A stretch of DNA of 64,000 nt from Siphonodentalium dalli. Taxonomy: Eukaryota; Mollusca; Scaphopoda; Gadilida; Siphonodentaliidae. Positions 23,801 to 33,689 of the stretch are shown here, piece by piece. The stretch covers positions 194,238,816 through 194,302,815 of the forward strand of contig CP136066.1 of assembly GCA_032622095.1 (NCBI GenBank). Direction: 5' to 3'. A program made the position numbers and the translations under genes. The notes below the pieces were generated by a model, which saw only the letters and a list, made by a program, of their open reading frames with translations, was not told the DNA's origin and searched no databases. The number at the start of each line of letters is the position of its first letter. Position 1 is the first letter of the stretch.

Positions 23801-24321
23801 GGACGGAGTTGCAAGGAGCCGTTCACGTCACCACATAAAAATATAGCATGGGTCGATCTAAATTTTGTCACTATTTCTTCCGCTTCAATTATGGTGGCTG
23901 TGTATTCAGATATTGAGTTGCTGGCTCTGGTCGGGAAGTATGCACATATGATGCAGAGTGGAGGGGAAGTGACCACTTCAAGAGCTGCTATTCTGGAGCT
24001 GCCATCCGGGAGTTTCCTCATCTTGACATTCAGGTTGTTGTTGTATAGGATAGCGACTCCTCCGTAGCCCCGAGGTACTTGCAATGGTGATATGGGGTCA
24101 TTTGAGTCAACTGCCTTTGCATGGACTGAATGGTTTGTGGAGATCTTTGTGAGGATGTCTAGTTGGAAATCAAAGAGCCAATGTTCCTGGATGCACATGA
24201 TGTCAGTGTCTTTGAGTAGGTTTTGGAGATAGACAGTGTTACTCTGGACGTTTTTGATGTTGAGAGTAGCTATGATAATCTTCTTCTCCGCCCCTCTGCG
24301 GTTGAGGCCCGGCCGTACTCT
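20836..24321 (-). CDS. LINE ORF2: endonuclease and reverse transcriptase
   Basis: The long uninterrupted frame is 1120 codons from its first ATG (24198) and stays open upstream to at least 24321. Residues from the ATG: QEHWL (4-8), LCGDVNGS (121-128), SKIDYLL (169-175) and SDH (198-200) mark an AP-like endonuclease. PVYKKGD (502-508), LDAQKAFD (583-590), GVRQGGILS (640-648) and CADD (682-685) mark the reverse transcriptase. PTCLTCNLGPEDREHVIASC near the C-terminus is a CCHC knuckle. The first endonuclease strand, KIIIATLNIKNVQ, lies before the ATG, so translation probably enters from upstream through a -1 shift from ORF1 (T TTT TTA at 24321-24327). No stop or frameshift is seen, so the copy may be recent or active. 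It fits a jockey/CR1-like group; the exact clade is unresolved. Confidence 0.92.
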   Translation of the reverse strand, partial: RVRPGLNRRGAEKKIIIATLNIKNVQSNTVYLQNLLKDTDIMCIQEHWLFDFQLDILTKISTNHSVHAKAVDSNDPISPLQVPRGYGGVAILYNNNLNVKMRKLPDGSSRIAALEVVTSPPLCIICAYFPTRASNSISEYTATIIEAEEIVTKFRSTHAIFLCGDVNGSLQLRPGNEHDVKLRDFCANFKLSTLQPDKPTFFHDSGTSTSKIDYLLATKQGNRLIESISVHNKSSSNTSDHVPVSATLSIALPLSDAVEHQKKKIDWTKLDKTKYHGYIHDNLYQEVPSAGNELQTQQSILHLTEVLKCAAISSLPISKSRRVPVKKTWNEEITTAVKISKAAFFRWKQAGRPQGDDNITLLHMKQAKKQLRKTQRQHFAQIRQDQLTAIMEAKDEPKIFFNLIKQQRSSKSEHILELITDEQTYNTPEDITQGWNIYFSKLATPQEDPNFSPNHKKLVDDDLSRIAVTCNSQGITTPPVTITEVYQAIRNLNNNKAADIFGIAAEHIKNSPDAVTTYIKNLFNLIIQRRSIPSILKEGILTPVYKKGDPHLPTNYRGISVTPLLLKILEHILNIRHNTVISKDQSRLQSGFTKGTSCLNSAVIVTECINEAVLTNKPLILITLDAQKAFDVVDHNILLRKLYLDGITGSDWVLLKNLYTGMTSRVKWQNQLSSPFSIAQGVRQGGILSTAHYKRFNNNLLLQLESNFKGATIGDIKIPHTTCADDIALMSHSSVEAQHQLNTVENFSRNNRYNINAAKSACIIYNAKLTRDLQIFEKSIPQPLLTKHLGTTRNQKSTANIEEKIILGRRTAYALMGSGMHGRTGITQLVKAKLWKTYVVPRIVYGLESIMLTNTQLSKLDTFQDKMLRQLQNLPTRTALTAVKGLLGIPPLSVIIHKNMLNLFLRIARSPDSTEHQIACRQLAVRDINDNSWFSYIRRLLTEYNLPSAYSIILHPPTKTEWRNTLDEAVAAKVTGKWRNDISAKSSLRLLNPDGIAYNSVHRLYNSVRPSIFDVRRAEVKAKFLCGTYTLQANKAAFNQHTVSPTCLTCNLGPEDREHVIASCPTYQKERSRLKQKINNLLPSINQGLLDNSATFTQLILDLSHPDIPDIIDWEEHSVDQLELYSREFLYQLHTRRFAVLKVKGKVSHRPRKTRSELKVP

Positions 24322-26573
24322 AAAAAAGACTGTGTACTGGTACTGGAATCTGGGCTGGTCATGGATACTGGTACGTCTACTTTTCTACTTTCTGGTGTGT
24401 TCAGAGGAGCTGGCAGAGGAGAGGTTGTTCCATTTAATAACTTCTTGGGTGTAGAGTGTTCTCTTGGAATGGGAGCTGCTGGGGGCTGTACGAACTTATT
24501 TGATGTTGGATATTCTGTTGTGAATGTCACTCTTCTGGGTGTCGGTTGATCAGGTCCGTTGGTTGTCTTGTGTGCATCTCTAAATCTCGGGGGTTGCCGG
24601 TGCTTATACAAAGTTCCCAATTTGGAATCTGGTGCTTTCCTATAGTTAACAGTTGGATGACGTCGATCAAGGGAGCAGCTGGGATAGGCATGTACCTTGG
24701 GATAAGTAGCATGCGTCTGGTAGTTTGTTGCCTGACTTTGTGGCGGATAGATAGGGGGTGGCGGTATCTGCCAGAAGTGAGTAGGATGACTGTGGTGGTA
24801 GTTATGTCCAGCGAAGTTATGTGATGGTGGCTGCACTGGCGGCGGTGGGCCCATCGGTACTTGCCAGTTGGTGGTATGCATTCCATTGTTGTTCACTTGA
24901 GGTGGTACCATACTGTTGAGTGTGGTTGGAAAGAGGTCGGCCTTCAAGGCCTGCTGCTCTAGTTTGTTCATTCTTGCCTTTAAGTGCTCGATTTCGAGTT
25001 CCCGTACTCGGTATTGTAGGGAGAAAATAGCATCTTCTGAGTCAGAATCATTGCAAGGGGTATGTCTTTGTTGGTTTTGTCGTTGGGGTGGTGTTGTTTG
25101 GCTATTTCCACATATGTTGGCAGTCGCCTGCATCCTTAAGATACGGTTTGAGTCCTCCAATTCACTCAGGCGAGTTTCAAGTTTGGAGATGATGGAGTTT
25201 GCGAGGTTTAGTTGTTCCAGTATTTCCGATGAGGAGGGGGTAATTTTTGCTTTGGGTTTTGGCTTCGTTGTGGGTCGATTTTTCTTCTTGTTTGGAGGAG
25301 TAATGCTCTTTTGTATTTGGTGGATATATATTGTCTCATCAGATGTCTTCAATTTTTGAGTTTGCTGGGTCTCTTGTACTACCGGTATACTGTGTGTGGA
25401 CAAGATTTCCTCTTCTATAAGGGGAGTGGAGAGGATGTCTGGAACATCTTCTCTATGTGTAACATCAGCATCATGTGTTGAATAATTTATAGAAATTTCA
25501 GCAGGATTCCCTTGAGTTGTGTAGGAAGAGTTGTTATGAGATTCATTGAAGGCAGCTGACGAAATGTGCGTCTGGTAGAGTGTTAGGTGTCGACAGGTGA
25601 GACAGCTATACTTGGGTGATCCCTCATAAAATTTCGCTAGGTCTTCATCGAGATACTCGCAGGTGTCATGATACCAATGCTGGCAAATATCACATTGTAG
25701 ACCCTTCTGGTTGTTCTCAACCTTCATGTTGCATTGGGAGCATGTTTCACAAATTGAGATGTCGTGATTATCTTCTGGGATCTCTTCAGAGGGAGGTCGG
25801 GTAGGAGAATATGGTAGCGATGTTAACTTGAGAGGGTCACCGCATATGGAAGTGCTTTTTCCAGGGTCATCAATACTTTCCTTCACGCATCGATCAATGA
25901 GTGCAGCTATGTATCTGTCGAGTTTAGACATTTCAGGATTCTTCTTAATATTTTCAATGAGTTCAGGTAGGATATCGTCTTGGAAGATGGGTGTAGACCT
26001 GCCATTCACAAGAAGGGAGCACTGCGTGTGGTACATATTTATGGTGAATTTTATACGTTTTCCGGGTAGGCCGGTGGCTAGTCTGCTTTGGCATTGGATG
26101 ACGACTTCTGGATTGAAGTTATTTTTGTCAAGGGAGTTTCGGATGGATGGAATGATGTTGTGCTTCGCAACCAATTGGGGTTGACTGAAGGTATGTAAGA
26201 TTTCTTCTTTTATTAGATGATAACAACCGGCACTGCATTCAATCTTTAGTTGGGTACCTTTATCTTTGGGAATTATATTGATGAAAGGTTTATTGCATGT
26301 TTGTCGGATCTTCTGGATAGTTTTTTGTGGGTTGAGTGAGTAGTTCTTCACTATGTAGGGTGGATTTGCATACACATCAGGGTAGGGTGGATTTGCATAC
26401 CCATCACTGGCATCAGGCCTCTTCATAGCTTGTCGAGCTGATGAGCGAGTCGACCCGTGGATTGGTGTGGCATTTGACCCTTGGATGGATATGGTGTTGG
26501 TCACTGAGGTGGGTCCGTGGCAAATAGAATCTAGCAAGACTCGCTGCGGGCTCAAAGTGGTATTTGAAATCAT
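24270..26573 (-). CDS. LINE ORF1 with PHD finger, coiled coil and Pro-rich region
   Basis: A 767-codon frame. Residues about 165-210 (FTINMYHTQCSLLVNG and following) form a compact N-terminal region. Residues 275-327 hold a C4-H-C3 PHD finger: CETCSQC, CDICQHWYHDTC, then CLTC. A basic tract and a predicted coiled coil (EILEQLNLANSIISKLETRL and following, about 450-490) come next. A long Pro/Gln/His-rich region runs to the C-terminus. PHD-containing ORF1 proteins are known from CR1-like LINEs, where ORF1 binds the element RNA. The N-terminal YANPPYPDVYANPPY is a short internal repeat. The 3' end overlaps ORF2 in the -1 frame. The start is the first ATG. About 450 bases upstream on the minus strand would be the 5' UTR. 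Confidence 0.88.
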   Translation of the reverse strand: MISNTTLSPQRVLLDSICHGPTSVTNTISIQGSNATPIHGSTRSSARQAMKRPDASDGYANPPYPDVYANPPYIVKNYSLNPQKTIQKIRQTCNKPFINIIPKDKGTQLKIECSAGCYHLIKEEILHTFSQPQLVAKHNIIPSIRNSLDKNNFNPEVVIQCQSRLATGLPGKRIKFTINMYHTQCSLLVNGRSTPIFQDDILPELIENIKKNPEMSKLDRYIAALIDRCVKESIDDPGKSTSICGDPLKLTSLPYSPTRPPSEEIPEDNHDISICETCSQCNMKVENNQKGLQCDICQHWYHDTCEYLDEDLAKFYEGSPKYSCLTCRHLTLYQTHISSAAFNESHNNSSYTTQGNPAEISINYSTHDADVTHREDVPDILSTPLIEEEILSTHSIPVVQETQQTQKLKTSDETIYIHQIQKSITPPNKKKNRPTTKPKPKAKITPSSSEILEQLNLANSIISKLETRLSELEDSNRILRMQATANICGNSQTTPPQRQNQQRHTPCNDSDSEDAIFSLQYRVRELEIEHLKARMNKLEQQALKADLFPTTLNSMVPPQVNNNGMHTTNWQVPMGPPPPVQPPSHNFAGHNYHHSHPTHFWQIPPPPIYPPQSQATNYQTHATYPKVHAYPSCSLDRRHPTVNYRKAPDSKLGTLYKHRQPPRFRDAHKTTNGPDQPTPRRVTFTTEYPTSNKFVQPPAAPIPREHSTPKKLLNGTTSPLPAPLNTPESRKVDVPVSMTSPDSSTSTQSFLEYGRASTAEGRRRRLS
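24321..24327 (-). promoter_or_regulatory. Candidate -1 ribosomal frameshift slippery site
   Basis: On the minus strand the ORF1 codons are TCT TTT TTA. The heptamer T TTT TTA is therefore in the exact X XXY YYZ register needed for a -1 slip. After the slip the frame reads AGA GTA CGG... with no stop into the endonuclease of ORF2. ORF1 would otherwise end 50 bases further on at TAG (24270-24272). A GC-rich stretch, GGCCGGGCCTC...GAGGGGCGG, follows and could form a stimulatory stem. Confidence 0.6.
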
Positions 26574-27039
26574 GGTAGGTTGCAGAATTAATAATCTTTG
26601 TAAGTTATTGATTGAAAGTTGTTACTGCTGGATGAATGTTCATAAAAATATAGATACTGACGATAAAATGTTCATTAGATTGTTAAAATTACACAGGAAT
26701 ACCACTGTAATGAGTGGATTAAAAGTTCATAATATTTGATAAAATTTTAAAATCAATATTTTAAAATCAATATGGCCGCCGCAGCTCCTTCGGAGGGCGG
26801 GATAAAAAACAAGTTTATAAAATAGTTTATAAAAACGCTAGAGAGTTCAGGAACTGACAAAAAGAAGGTCTATGCTCGTGATAAAACACTACGATTATAT
26901 AAAACAGCGTTCACTGAGATGACACTAGTAAAACAACACAAAAACGGTAAAATCTTGGAGCAGCCTTCGAAATCAGTCCGGCCTCGATCAGCCTCACACA
27001 CGAGTGTTTAAACAACGGACAATAAATCTGTTGAAACAA

Positions 27040-27155
27040 GTTGTGTTTTTACTAACATGTTTTCGTAACAAATCAAACTCAGTGGATTCCTCCTGATCAC
27101 CATTCACTGACCATTTATCACCGCGTGTCTGTTTATACAACGACATAAAGGGATC
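27040..27155. repeat. 116-bp direct repeat, copy B
   Basis: Partner of 20556-20671. On the minus strand it encodes DKWSVNGDQEESTEFDLLRK, then KHVSKNTT, without the stop seen in copy A. Related words CACACGAGTGTTTAAACAACGG-like lie on both sides (about 26997 and 27157), so this end has further small duplications. A tandem duplication of about 130 bases follows (from about 27226 and from about 27360). Confidence 0.85.
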
Positions 27156-27443
27156 ACACACGCGTGTTTATACAACGGTGAAAAGATTAATTAACACGAT
27201 TCAATAAATGCCTTTTCAAGCCAGAACATCACCGAAATTCTCAATTAATACAGATATATGTGTGAAAAGACAATCATAATTATATATTAAATTCAGAAGT
27301 ATAAGTTTGAAAATCACCGAAAAAATCTGTTAAATTCATAAGTTTGAAAATCACCAAAAAAATCACCGAAATTCTCAATTAATACAGATATATGTGTGAA
27401 AAGACAATCATAATTATATATTAAATTCAGAAATATAAGTTTG

Positions 27444-27564
27444 AAAATTGCATATTTTAATTGAGGTCCGTATGAGCCGGGTCCGTATAAGCCAGGGTCC
27501 GTATCAGCCGGTGGTCCGTAAAAGCCAGGGTCCGTAAGAGCCAGGGTCCGTATAAGCCGCATAC
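27444..27564 (-). repeat. Right tandem-repeat inverted terminal arm
   Basis: Inverted counterpart of the arm at 19919-20080, with about six units of the 16-base repeat in reverse orientation. The tip GCATAC adjoins the 9-bp duplication CTGAATAAC. Confidence 0.85.
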
Positions 27565-27573
27565 CTGAATAAC

Positions 27574-28308
27574 ATACTCACCTGATTATGTCTCATGAAA
27601 ATACCAAAACAATGTTTTGTCGTTGAAGTATTAACTTTTCTTCGCCCTTATGGTAGAAGGGGGGGGGGATAATTCTATACAGCAAAATATTGTGGTTAAA
27701 TTGATTACGGTTCTTGAGCTGTAGAACACTAATGTTTCTGAAACGGTGCAGACATCTAAGTTGAGGGACAGCATATACGAAGGGCCAATCATGTGCAGAA
27801 AACGTTTTATTCCGGTGTCATAATGAGTTTTCTCATTAGGACTACATGTTTTATTATATATAGGCAATAATATGCTTATGAACATAATAAATGTGGCACG
27901 TCTACTAACTCAAGTCATTCATTAAAAGCACATGTGATCTTGGAACCATAACGATACTGACATGTTTTGTGTTTTATTGTTGACATCTCATAATATACAA
28001 ATGCTGTATAGGGTAAATTGTTTCATATTAGTGTATGTACGAATGCTCTGAACAATACAATTAAGCATGCAATTAATATGATGTTAGACTCAGATAAGGG
28101 ACAGGAAAATACAGCCCTTTCTGAAATGTCCCTGAACACGACGTTCCGACAACGAGCTCCTGCGATAGTTTTAACCAATATAATTGGAGTGTTATCCCTA
28201 CATTTCAGAAATTGAATTAAATTTATTTATGCGGCATATTGGGGATTTGGCGGATATCTATAAATTGAATGACTGATTGGCACGGGTCCGGGAACCTTTT
28301 TTTTAATT
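27574..28308. other. Intergenic, no gene recognised
   Basis: Contains a G homopolymer at about 27660. The frames are short and unrecognised. Confidence 0.5.
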
Positions 28309-28735
28309 TAAAGCCACATGGCGGTTTAAAATACACATATCGTTATTCGCTTTTAAATTGTTCTCAGTGTCGAAATAGGTCGATAAATATCTGAACTACC
28401 TTTCTACGAGCATTATGTAACCCAAAAAGACGCATTGAAGTAATGAAAAATACAACTGTGAATACGGTGTTTGTGTCCCAAACACAAAACAGCCATTTAT
28501 ATGACATAGAACAGAAAAGAGCGTTCCGTGGTAGTCTATTCCTGATATGGTGACAATAAAGAGCGTTTGTCTTATTTCTGACGAAAAGTTGAAAATGGCT
28601 GTGACTTTGGCAAGGGTTTCTCAGAGCATATGAAGCCAGCATATCAGTAGTTCGTTTATTTATCGACCTATAGTATCCGTCGCTCCAAATTACGTAGAAA
28701 ACAATTTGGAGGTTCGAATGAGCCATGTCCGTTTA
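28309..28735 (+). repeat. Dispersed repeat, copy 1
   Basis: Shares ordered blocks with 31019-31345: AAAGCCACATGG at the left edge, ATAGGTCGATA, ACTACCTTTCTA, AAGACGCATTGAAGT, ACAGCCAT and CAAATTACG near the right edge. Two copies in the same orientation, about 2.7 kb apart, are diverged but collinear. Neither is coding. The right edge (TCGAATGAGCCATGTCCGTT) also resembles 34409-34433. Confidence 0.75.
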
Positions 28736-31018
28736 ATTTTATTATTTTTAGAAGGGTCACATCTCCCCATTTTGAGGAAATGACACATAGCTTGGGGGGG
28801 AAATAACTTTTTTAAAACACGATGTTTTCAAAATATCTAATGTGTTGACAGCAATACCCCTTCCTTAAATATTATTCTTCATTACTAATATCCCCAATCG
28901 AATTTGATGAAATTATCATCAAACAACATTTTTCCAAAAACATAATCGCTACCAAACCGTGAATGGCTATATTGGTGATTTGAAATAATACATTGAGCCT
29001 GTTGTCTGCTTGTGACAATAAGTTCCAAAGATGACAATTAATTCACCTGTATTTTAATTTTGCCGATAAAGAGATGCTGCAAGCGATGAGAAGAAGAGAA
29101 CGTACGATTGGCTGCGAAACAGAAAGTAGCTATGTGCGCCAATCACAATACAGCTATCATGCTGTTTCAAAATGGAAGCTCTAAATAATTTTTCACGGAT
29201 ATTGGTTTGGTGAAATGAATAATTTTATTAGATTGACCCGAGCAAATATTTTTTGTTCTTGGGTCAGTTGCGCCAGGTATATTTGTCATATTTATTCTGC
29301 TCGTTCGAGTATACTAGCACGTGGTCGCTTTATATTGCTAGAAATGACGTTTGTTTCGGGTCAAGAAATAGCTAGGAAGATTGGATGAGGAGATAGACAT
29401 GGAACCAATGACCACCAAGGGCATTGCTTTTAGGGTTATCAGATTTGTTGAGATAACTTGGGGAAAATTCCCAATAAGCCAGATTTGGGTATATAATATA
29501 TCAAAGTTGAACCGAAATAACTCTCCCGTTATAACTGATAACTTAAATGGATTTTAACTTAAAATCACAATATCCACGTTTAGTGTGACCACCTGTATCA
29601 TAACGGCATATTAGCACGAAACAGCAACTGGTGTGTTATATCTGAGAAAGACCAATTAAAGTCATCGGTAGAGACGCAAACCTGAGGAAATAAGAACCAA
29701 TTAGAAAAATATAAGTATTTTTTTGTTTCTTGGTGAGGTGCCAATAAAAACTATTTACATACAGTGAACTTGTATCGATTCGACAACCCCATGGAATATA
29801 TTTTATGTATACGAAATTTAATGCAAAGAATGATAATTCTCTCTCTCTCACTCTCTCTATCTTGAATTGTATATTCTCTGATGATAAAGCTACTGCCCCT
29901 TTTCATATGCTTCTGCTAAATGGCTAAATATTTCTTCACCAAAATCACAATCAACTGGAATTACCCAGTTCACCATTAACAGTATGGATAGTATCACCAG
30001 AAGGTTTGAGTAGCAAATTCCAATTGTTCACCTTATCAAATGAAATTATAGAGATTTGAATGTATTACAATCAGCAGAAGAAGCAACATACCTTATATTT
30101 ATACCCTCTTCCAGTGAGTCTCGGCCGAATGACTCATTGGCCTGGTGCATCCCTGATATATTTAATACAGTTACTGCCCCTTGACTGATCATGTCTGTTT
30201 GCCTTGGATGAGATGAATCATTTGACTTTACGCTATTTGTATTTTTAGGATAATTCTGGTGTCTGCGTTGCAGGGAACCACGTGAAAAACAACCTCTATA
30301 TGTCATTGACCTTGGAACGAATATGACGATGACGGGAGTTGGAGGATGTCAACCCTCCAATAAGCTTAATGATAAATATCTTCTCATGAATGATCGTCAA
30401 TTGACTTGGGAGATTCAGATTGTGATTATTTATCAGGTGTGCATCCTAGCTACTGAACGTCTCTGATTCAAATCCCCATAGATTGTTCACGATGCCCTAT
30501 AACTGGAACAACTTTCAACACAGATCGGCTTCCCATACCATACGAGAACACTCATATTTGACATCAGCACCACCGATTTAAACAACTGGTTCAAAACGAA
30601 CGCTTCCTAGGCCTGGATACTCAAATCACTATATGCCCTACTAGCATGCAAGAAGAAGACGGAAATCATCAGCAAGGATTTATATTGGCAAGCCTTATTC
30701 CTTTATCATTGAACGTTGGATTATCGGGGCCCTGCCTATAATTCTAAACTCATTCTGGTCTTGTAATCTTTAGAAATACCATTGGTGTGGAATTCTGCAT
30801 ATGTCCAGCAAATGCATGCTCGGCTGTCGGGACAGTGTGATGTGGAACACACATGAATTGAAATTTCTGAAATGGTCAAATTGATCAGTGCTCCTTGCCA
30901 AATTTGAACCAGGACAATTATTTTCTGTCACCCCTATCAAATGACATAGGGTATCTGGGTATGTGTGCACCTTGAATTACCAATTTAAGTTATTCTCAAT
31001 TTGTGGTTGTTGACTATT
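28736..31018. other. Intergenic, no gene recognised
   Basis: About 2.3 kb with no recognisable coding sequence. There is a short CT-rich run at about 29838-29860. Confidence 0.5.
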
Positions 31019-31345
31019 AAAGCCACATGGGAGTTTGCGCTCCAAAATACCCCTAATAATATTGCCTTTTGAATATTTCTCGGTATCGCAATAGGTCGAT
31101 ACATATTTAAACTACCTTTCTAGGTACATTATATGTCCCAGTAAGACGCATTGAAGTCATAAAATATACAACTTTGAATCAAACAAACAACAGCCATGTG
31201 CGCGGCATGTTTCACTTCTGTTCGAAAAACTGAAAACAGCTGGAAACTTATACTGTAACCATGGCAAGTACTTTTCTGAGGATAAGAAGCTGGTATGTCA
31301 ATGTTGCGTTTATTTTCGAACCTATCTTATGCATTTTCCCAAATT
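31019..31345 (+). repeat. Dispersed repeat, copy 2
   Basis: The second copy of the repeat at 28309-28735, shorter and diverged. It starts at AAAGCCACATGG and ends near CCCAAATTACGCGG. Bases 31346-32199 after it hold nothing I can identify. Confidence 0.75.
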
Positions 31346-32616
31346 ACGCGGGGTGGGGGAGAAAGCAAATTCGGACACCCTAAAGTTTTCCAGTTTTTCA
31401 AACTTTTCCGTCCAGTTTTTAACACTCACCCCCTATTTTATCAAAACAGTAATTCGCGATTGTTACAAACATTTTCTTTCAACGCTGTGTGCTGACTTTT
31501 ATTTTATACTTTCTATTTTAGTTTACAAGAGTACAGATACTTTTTTTATGTTTTATTATACACCATAAGTGATATGTGTTGCAAGTCCACCCATGTATGA
31601 CGTATATAAGACATGGTCATTTTATGGTTACAACATATTGGATAATTTCTGTTTTTGTTATTTTTTACCATTCCCATACATGTTAGTGAGAATTTTTATA
31701 ATATAGTTGCTTTTATATAGTTTTTGTATTTCTATGTATAGACCACATGGTAAAATGGGTGTTTTATTATATGCTTTACGTGACATAACATATCTGATAT
31801 ATAATGGAATTCGATGAACAATCTTCAGAAATATTATTTGTCATATGACGGATCAGGATATAACGAATTGTTGATACCACACTTGATTGTGTGTCTCTAT
31901 TAAACATTGTTCTCATGACAATATTGATGTGTAGCACCTCATTTTAAAGCATATAATAACCAGTAATAACAATGTATATCTTTAGATACCTTGCGATTTT
32001 AGTACATATTTGTATTTTCTCATCCGTTACTACATGGGATGACATACGAACATATACCCTGTAGTCAGTGTCACTCATGACATACTTCTAATATGCAGGA
32101 TTTCCCCTATTTCTTTTCCTGTTATCTGACCAGCATATCTGATTACTTTAAAAAAAAAAATGTTTATTTGGATTAACTATATGTATTCATATTATATGTA
32201 GCTAATGGGGAACATATCTCTATTCCGAAGGTTCGCTATTCCGAAGGTTCACTATTACGAAGGTTCACTACTCCGAAGGTTCGCTATTCCGAAGATTTTT
32301 TTTTTAAAGGTTAATTCTATATTCATGTATTGAGAGGGTTCTTTATCACGAAGACTCTTTTTTTATGAAGGAAATAACTTAAAACATTGAAACATTAAAT
32401 GTTATTTTTAATTTTTTTCATGGGTTTCCTTGAGATTTAATGTCATTATAATACGTATGACGTTATTTTCCAATACATATTCACGCCAGGCAGCCCACAC
32501 AATTATTGCTCTTTCCGTGCGATTTAATGTCATCGCGTATGGCGTTATATCTCAATAATCTTACAGGCAACAATACGCCAACTAAAGGCGGGATTAAAAC
32601 AGCGGGACTATAACTC

Positions 32617-33097
32617 TTAAAGGTACTCAATCCGATAAAACTCCTCTCAATTACTATTTCAATGGCTTCGGGGGTCAAAAATATTTGATTCGAGTCGAGG
32701 AAGTCACCCATCAAAGCTCAGATTTGTTAGATATCGATTTTAGAAATCTATTATTTTTCATTATCGGGAATACTTTCTGGCCCAGAACTCAGTCAAAATT
32801 GCGTTATTATTACCACTTGAATTTAGAGTTATCCATCCTTGTCTGTTTGAGTAGATTTTGGTGTACACATCCCGAGCAGATTACGGCAGTTGAAGGCAAT
32901 TATTAGTACTCATCTCGAGTAAATTTCAAAAATCAATATCTAATAACTCTGAGCATTGTTTGATGGGTTCCTCGACTCGAATCAAATATTTTTTACCCCC
33001 AAAGCCAAAGAAATAGTAATATAGGACCCTCTGATCGGATTGTTGTTGTTGGAATCTGTTGAGATGGGGACCCTCTGTTCGGATTGAGTACCTTTAA
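32617..33097. mobile_element. TTAA-flanked MITE, copy 1
   Basis: TTAA at 32617-32620 and 33094-33097 bound inverted tips AGGTACTCAATCCG. The interior is itself largely palindromic: TTTGATTCGAGTCGAGGAAG is answered by CCTCGACTCGAATCAAATAT. The second copy is at 47350-47836. Short frames shared by both copies are artefacts. It has no transposase and is probably mobilised in trans by a TTAA-specific (piggyBac-type) enzyme. Confidence 0.88.
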
Positions 33098-33178
33098 TGA
33101 ATGATGCGAAGCAGAATGTCGTTGAATAGACGGGTATGAGTTGAACCTAACTGCAATTGTGAATTTGTATTGAATTGT

Positions 33179-33689
33179 AAGGCCCACTTAATTTTCGAGT
33201 CATCGGCTATTTTTTATAGTGCCTTGATATCAGGTTTTAAACACAATCTGTGCCATAAATTATGATTAAAACACTAAAATAGTTCATCACCATTCCAAAC
33301 GTCTGTATCAGAAGATGCCCCTAGAGAAATCGAAAACATCTTAAATCATAAAAAGATTCCCCCGGTATATGTCATGGCTCTCAGAATGCAACAGAATTCA
33401 ACCTATTGTATTTTCAATTGAAGGGGAATAACATTATCTTTAAAATATAGAGTTACCCCCCCTCCATTGAAAATAATACACTTTACTTTGCGCAACAAAA
33501 CCAGATGAACCTTAAGCACAAAAACAAGTCGTTAACCCTGCGTTAACTCAACAAAAACAACATGCTCACAGTTTATTACACCGGATAAGCTGATAATACA
33601 GTGTTAGAGAGATTCATATTTCAAATGGTATATATAGTGGCATATATTTTATACATGTGATCTGGGGGTTCGAAAATTAAGTGGGCCTT
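33179..33689. mobile_element. 511-bp inverted-repeat element nested in the foldback unit
   Basis: AAGGCCCACTTAATTTTCGA at 33179-33198 and its exact reverse complement at 33670-33689. No coding capacity and no clear target duplication, so the class is undetermined. Confidence 0.65.

Larger units (their letters stand above)
19910..27573. mobile_element. 7.6-kb foldback-like composite element carrying a LINE
   Basis: The ends are inverted copies of a short tandem array with a unit of about 16 bases, GGCTCATACGGACCCT (left 19919-20060, right 27470-27564). On each side the array is followed inward by CTCAATTAAAATAT and then CAATTTT, also inverted. The tips are GAATGCCGGCTGATACGG (left) and GTATGCGGCTTATACGG (right, reverse-complemented). 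Outside them lies a perfect 9-bp direct repeat, CTGAATAAC, at 19910-19918 and 27565-27573. Tandem-repeat inverted ends with a 9-bp duplication are the hallmark of Foldback-type elements and fit Mutator-like transposition. The interior contains an intact-looking LINE and fragments of another minus-strand coding sequence. I did not find the transposase for this unit. Confidence 0.72.

Noticed and set aside
21061-26184. Plus-strand frames of 60-147 codons opposite the LINE
   Set aside because: These are shadows of ORF1 and ORF2 on the other strand, with no family motif.
30465-30490. GATTCAAATCCCC-like T-arm suggesting a tRNA
   Set aside because: No matching acceptor stem, D-arm or anticodon arm could be built around it.
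32685-32906. Protein frame shared with 47328-47600
   Set aside because: The shared peptide is only the translation of the two-copy MITE, whose body is palindromic and non-coding.
33179-33689. Target duplication for the AAGGCCCACTTAATTTTCGA element
   Set aside because: I compared flanks for 2- to 9-base repeats and found no convincing match, so no transposon class was assigned.
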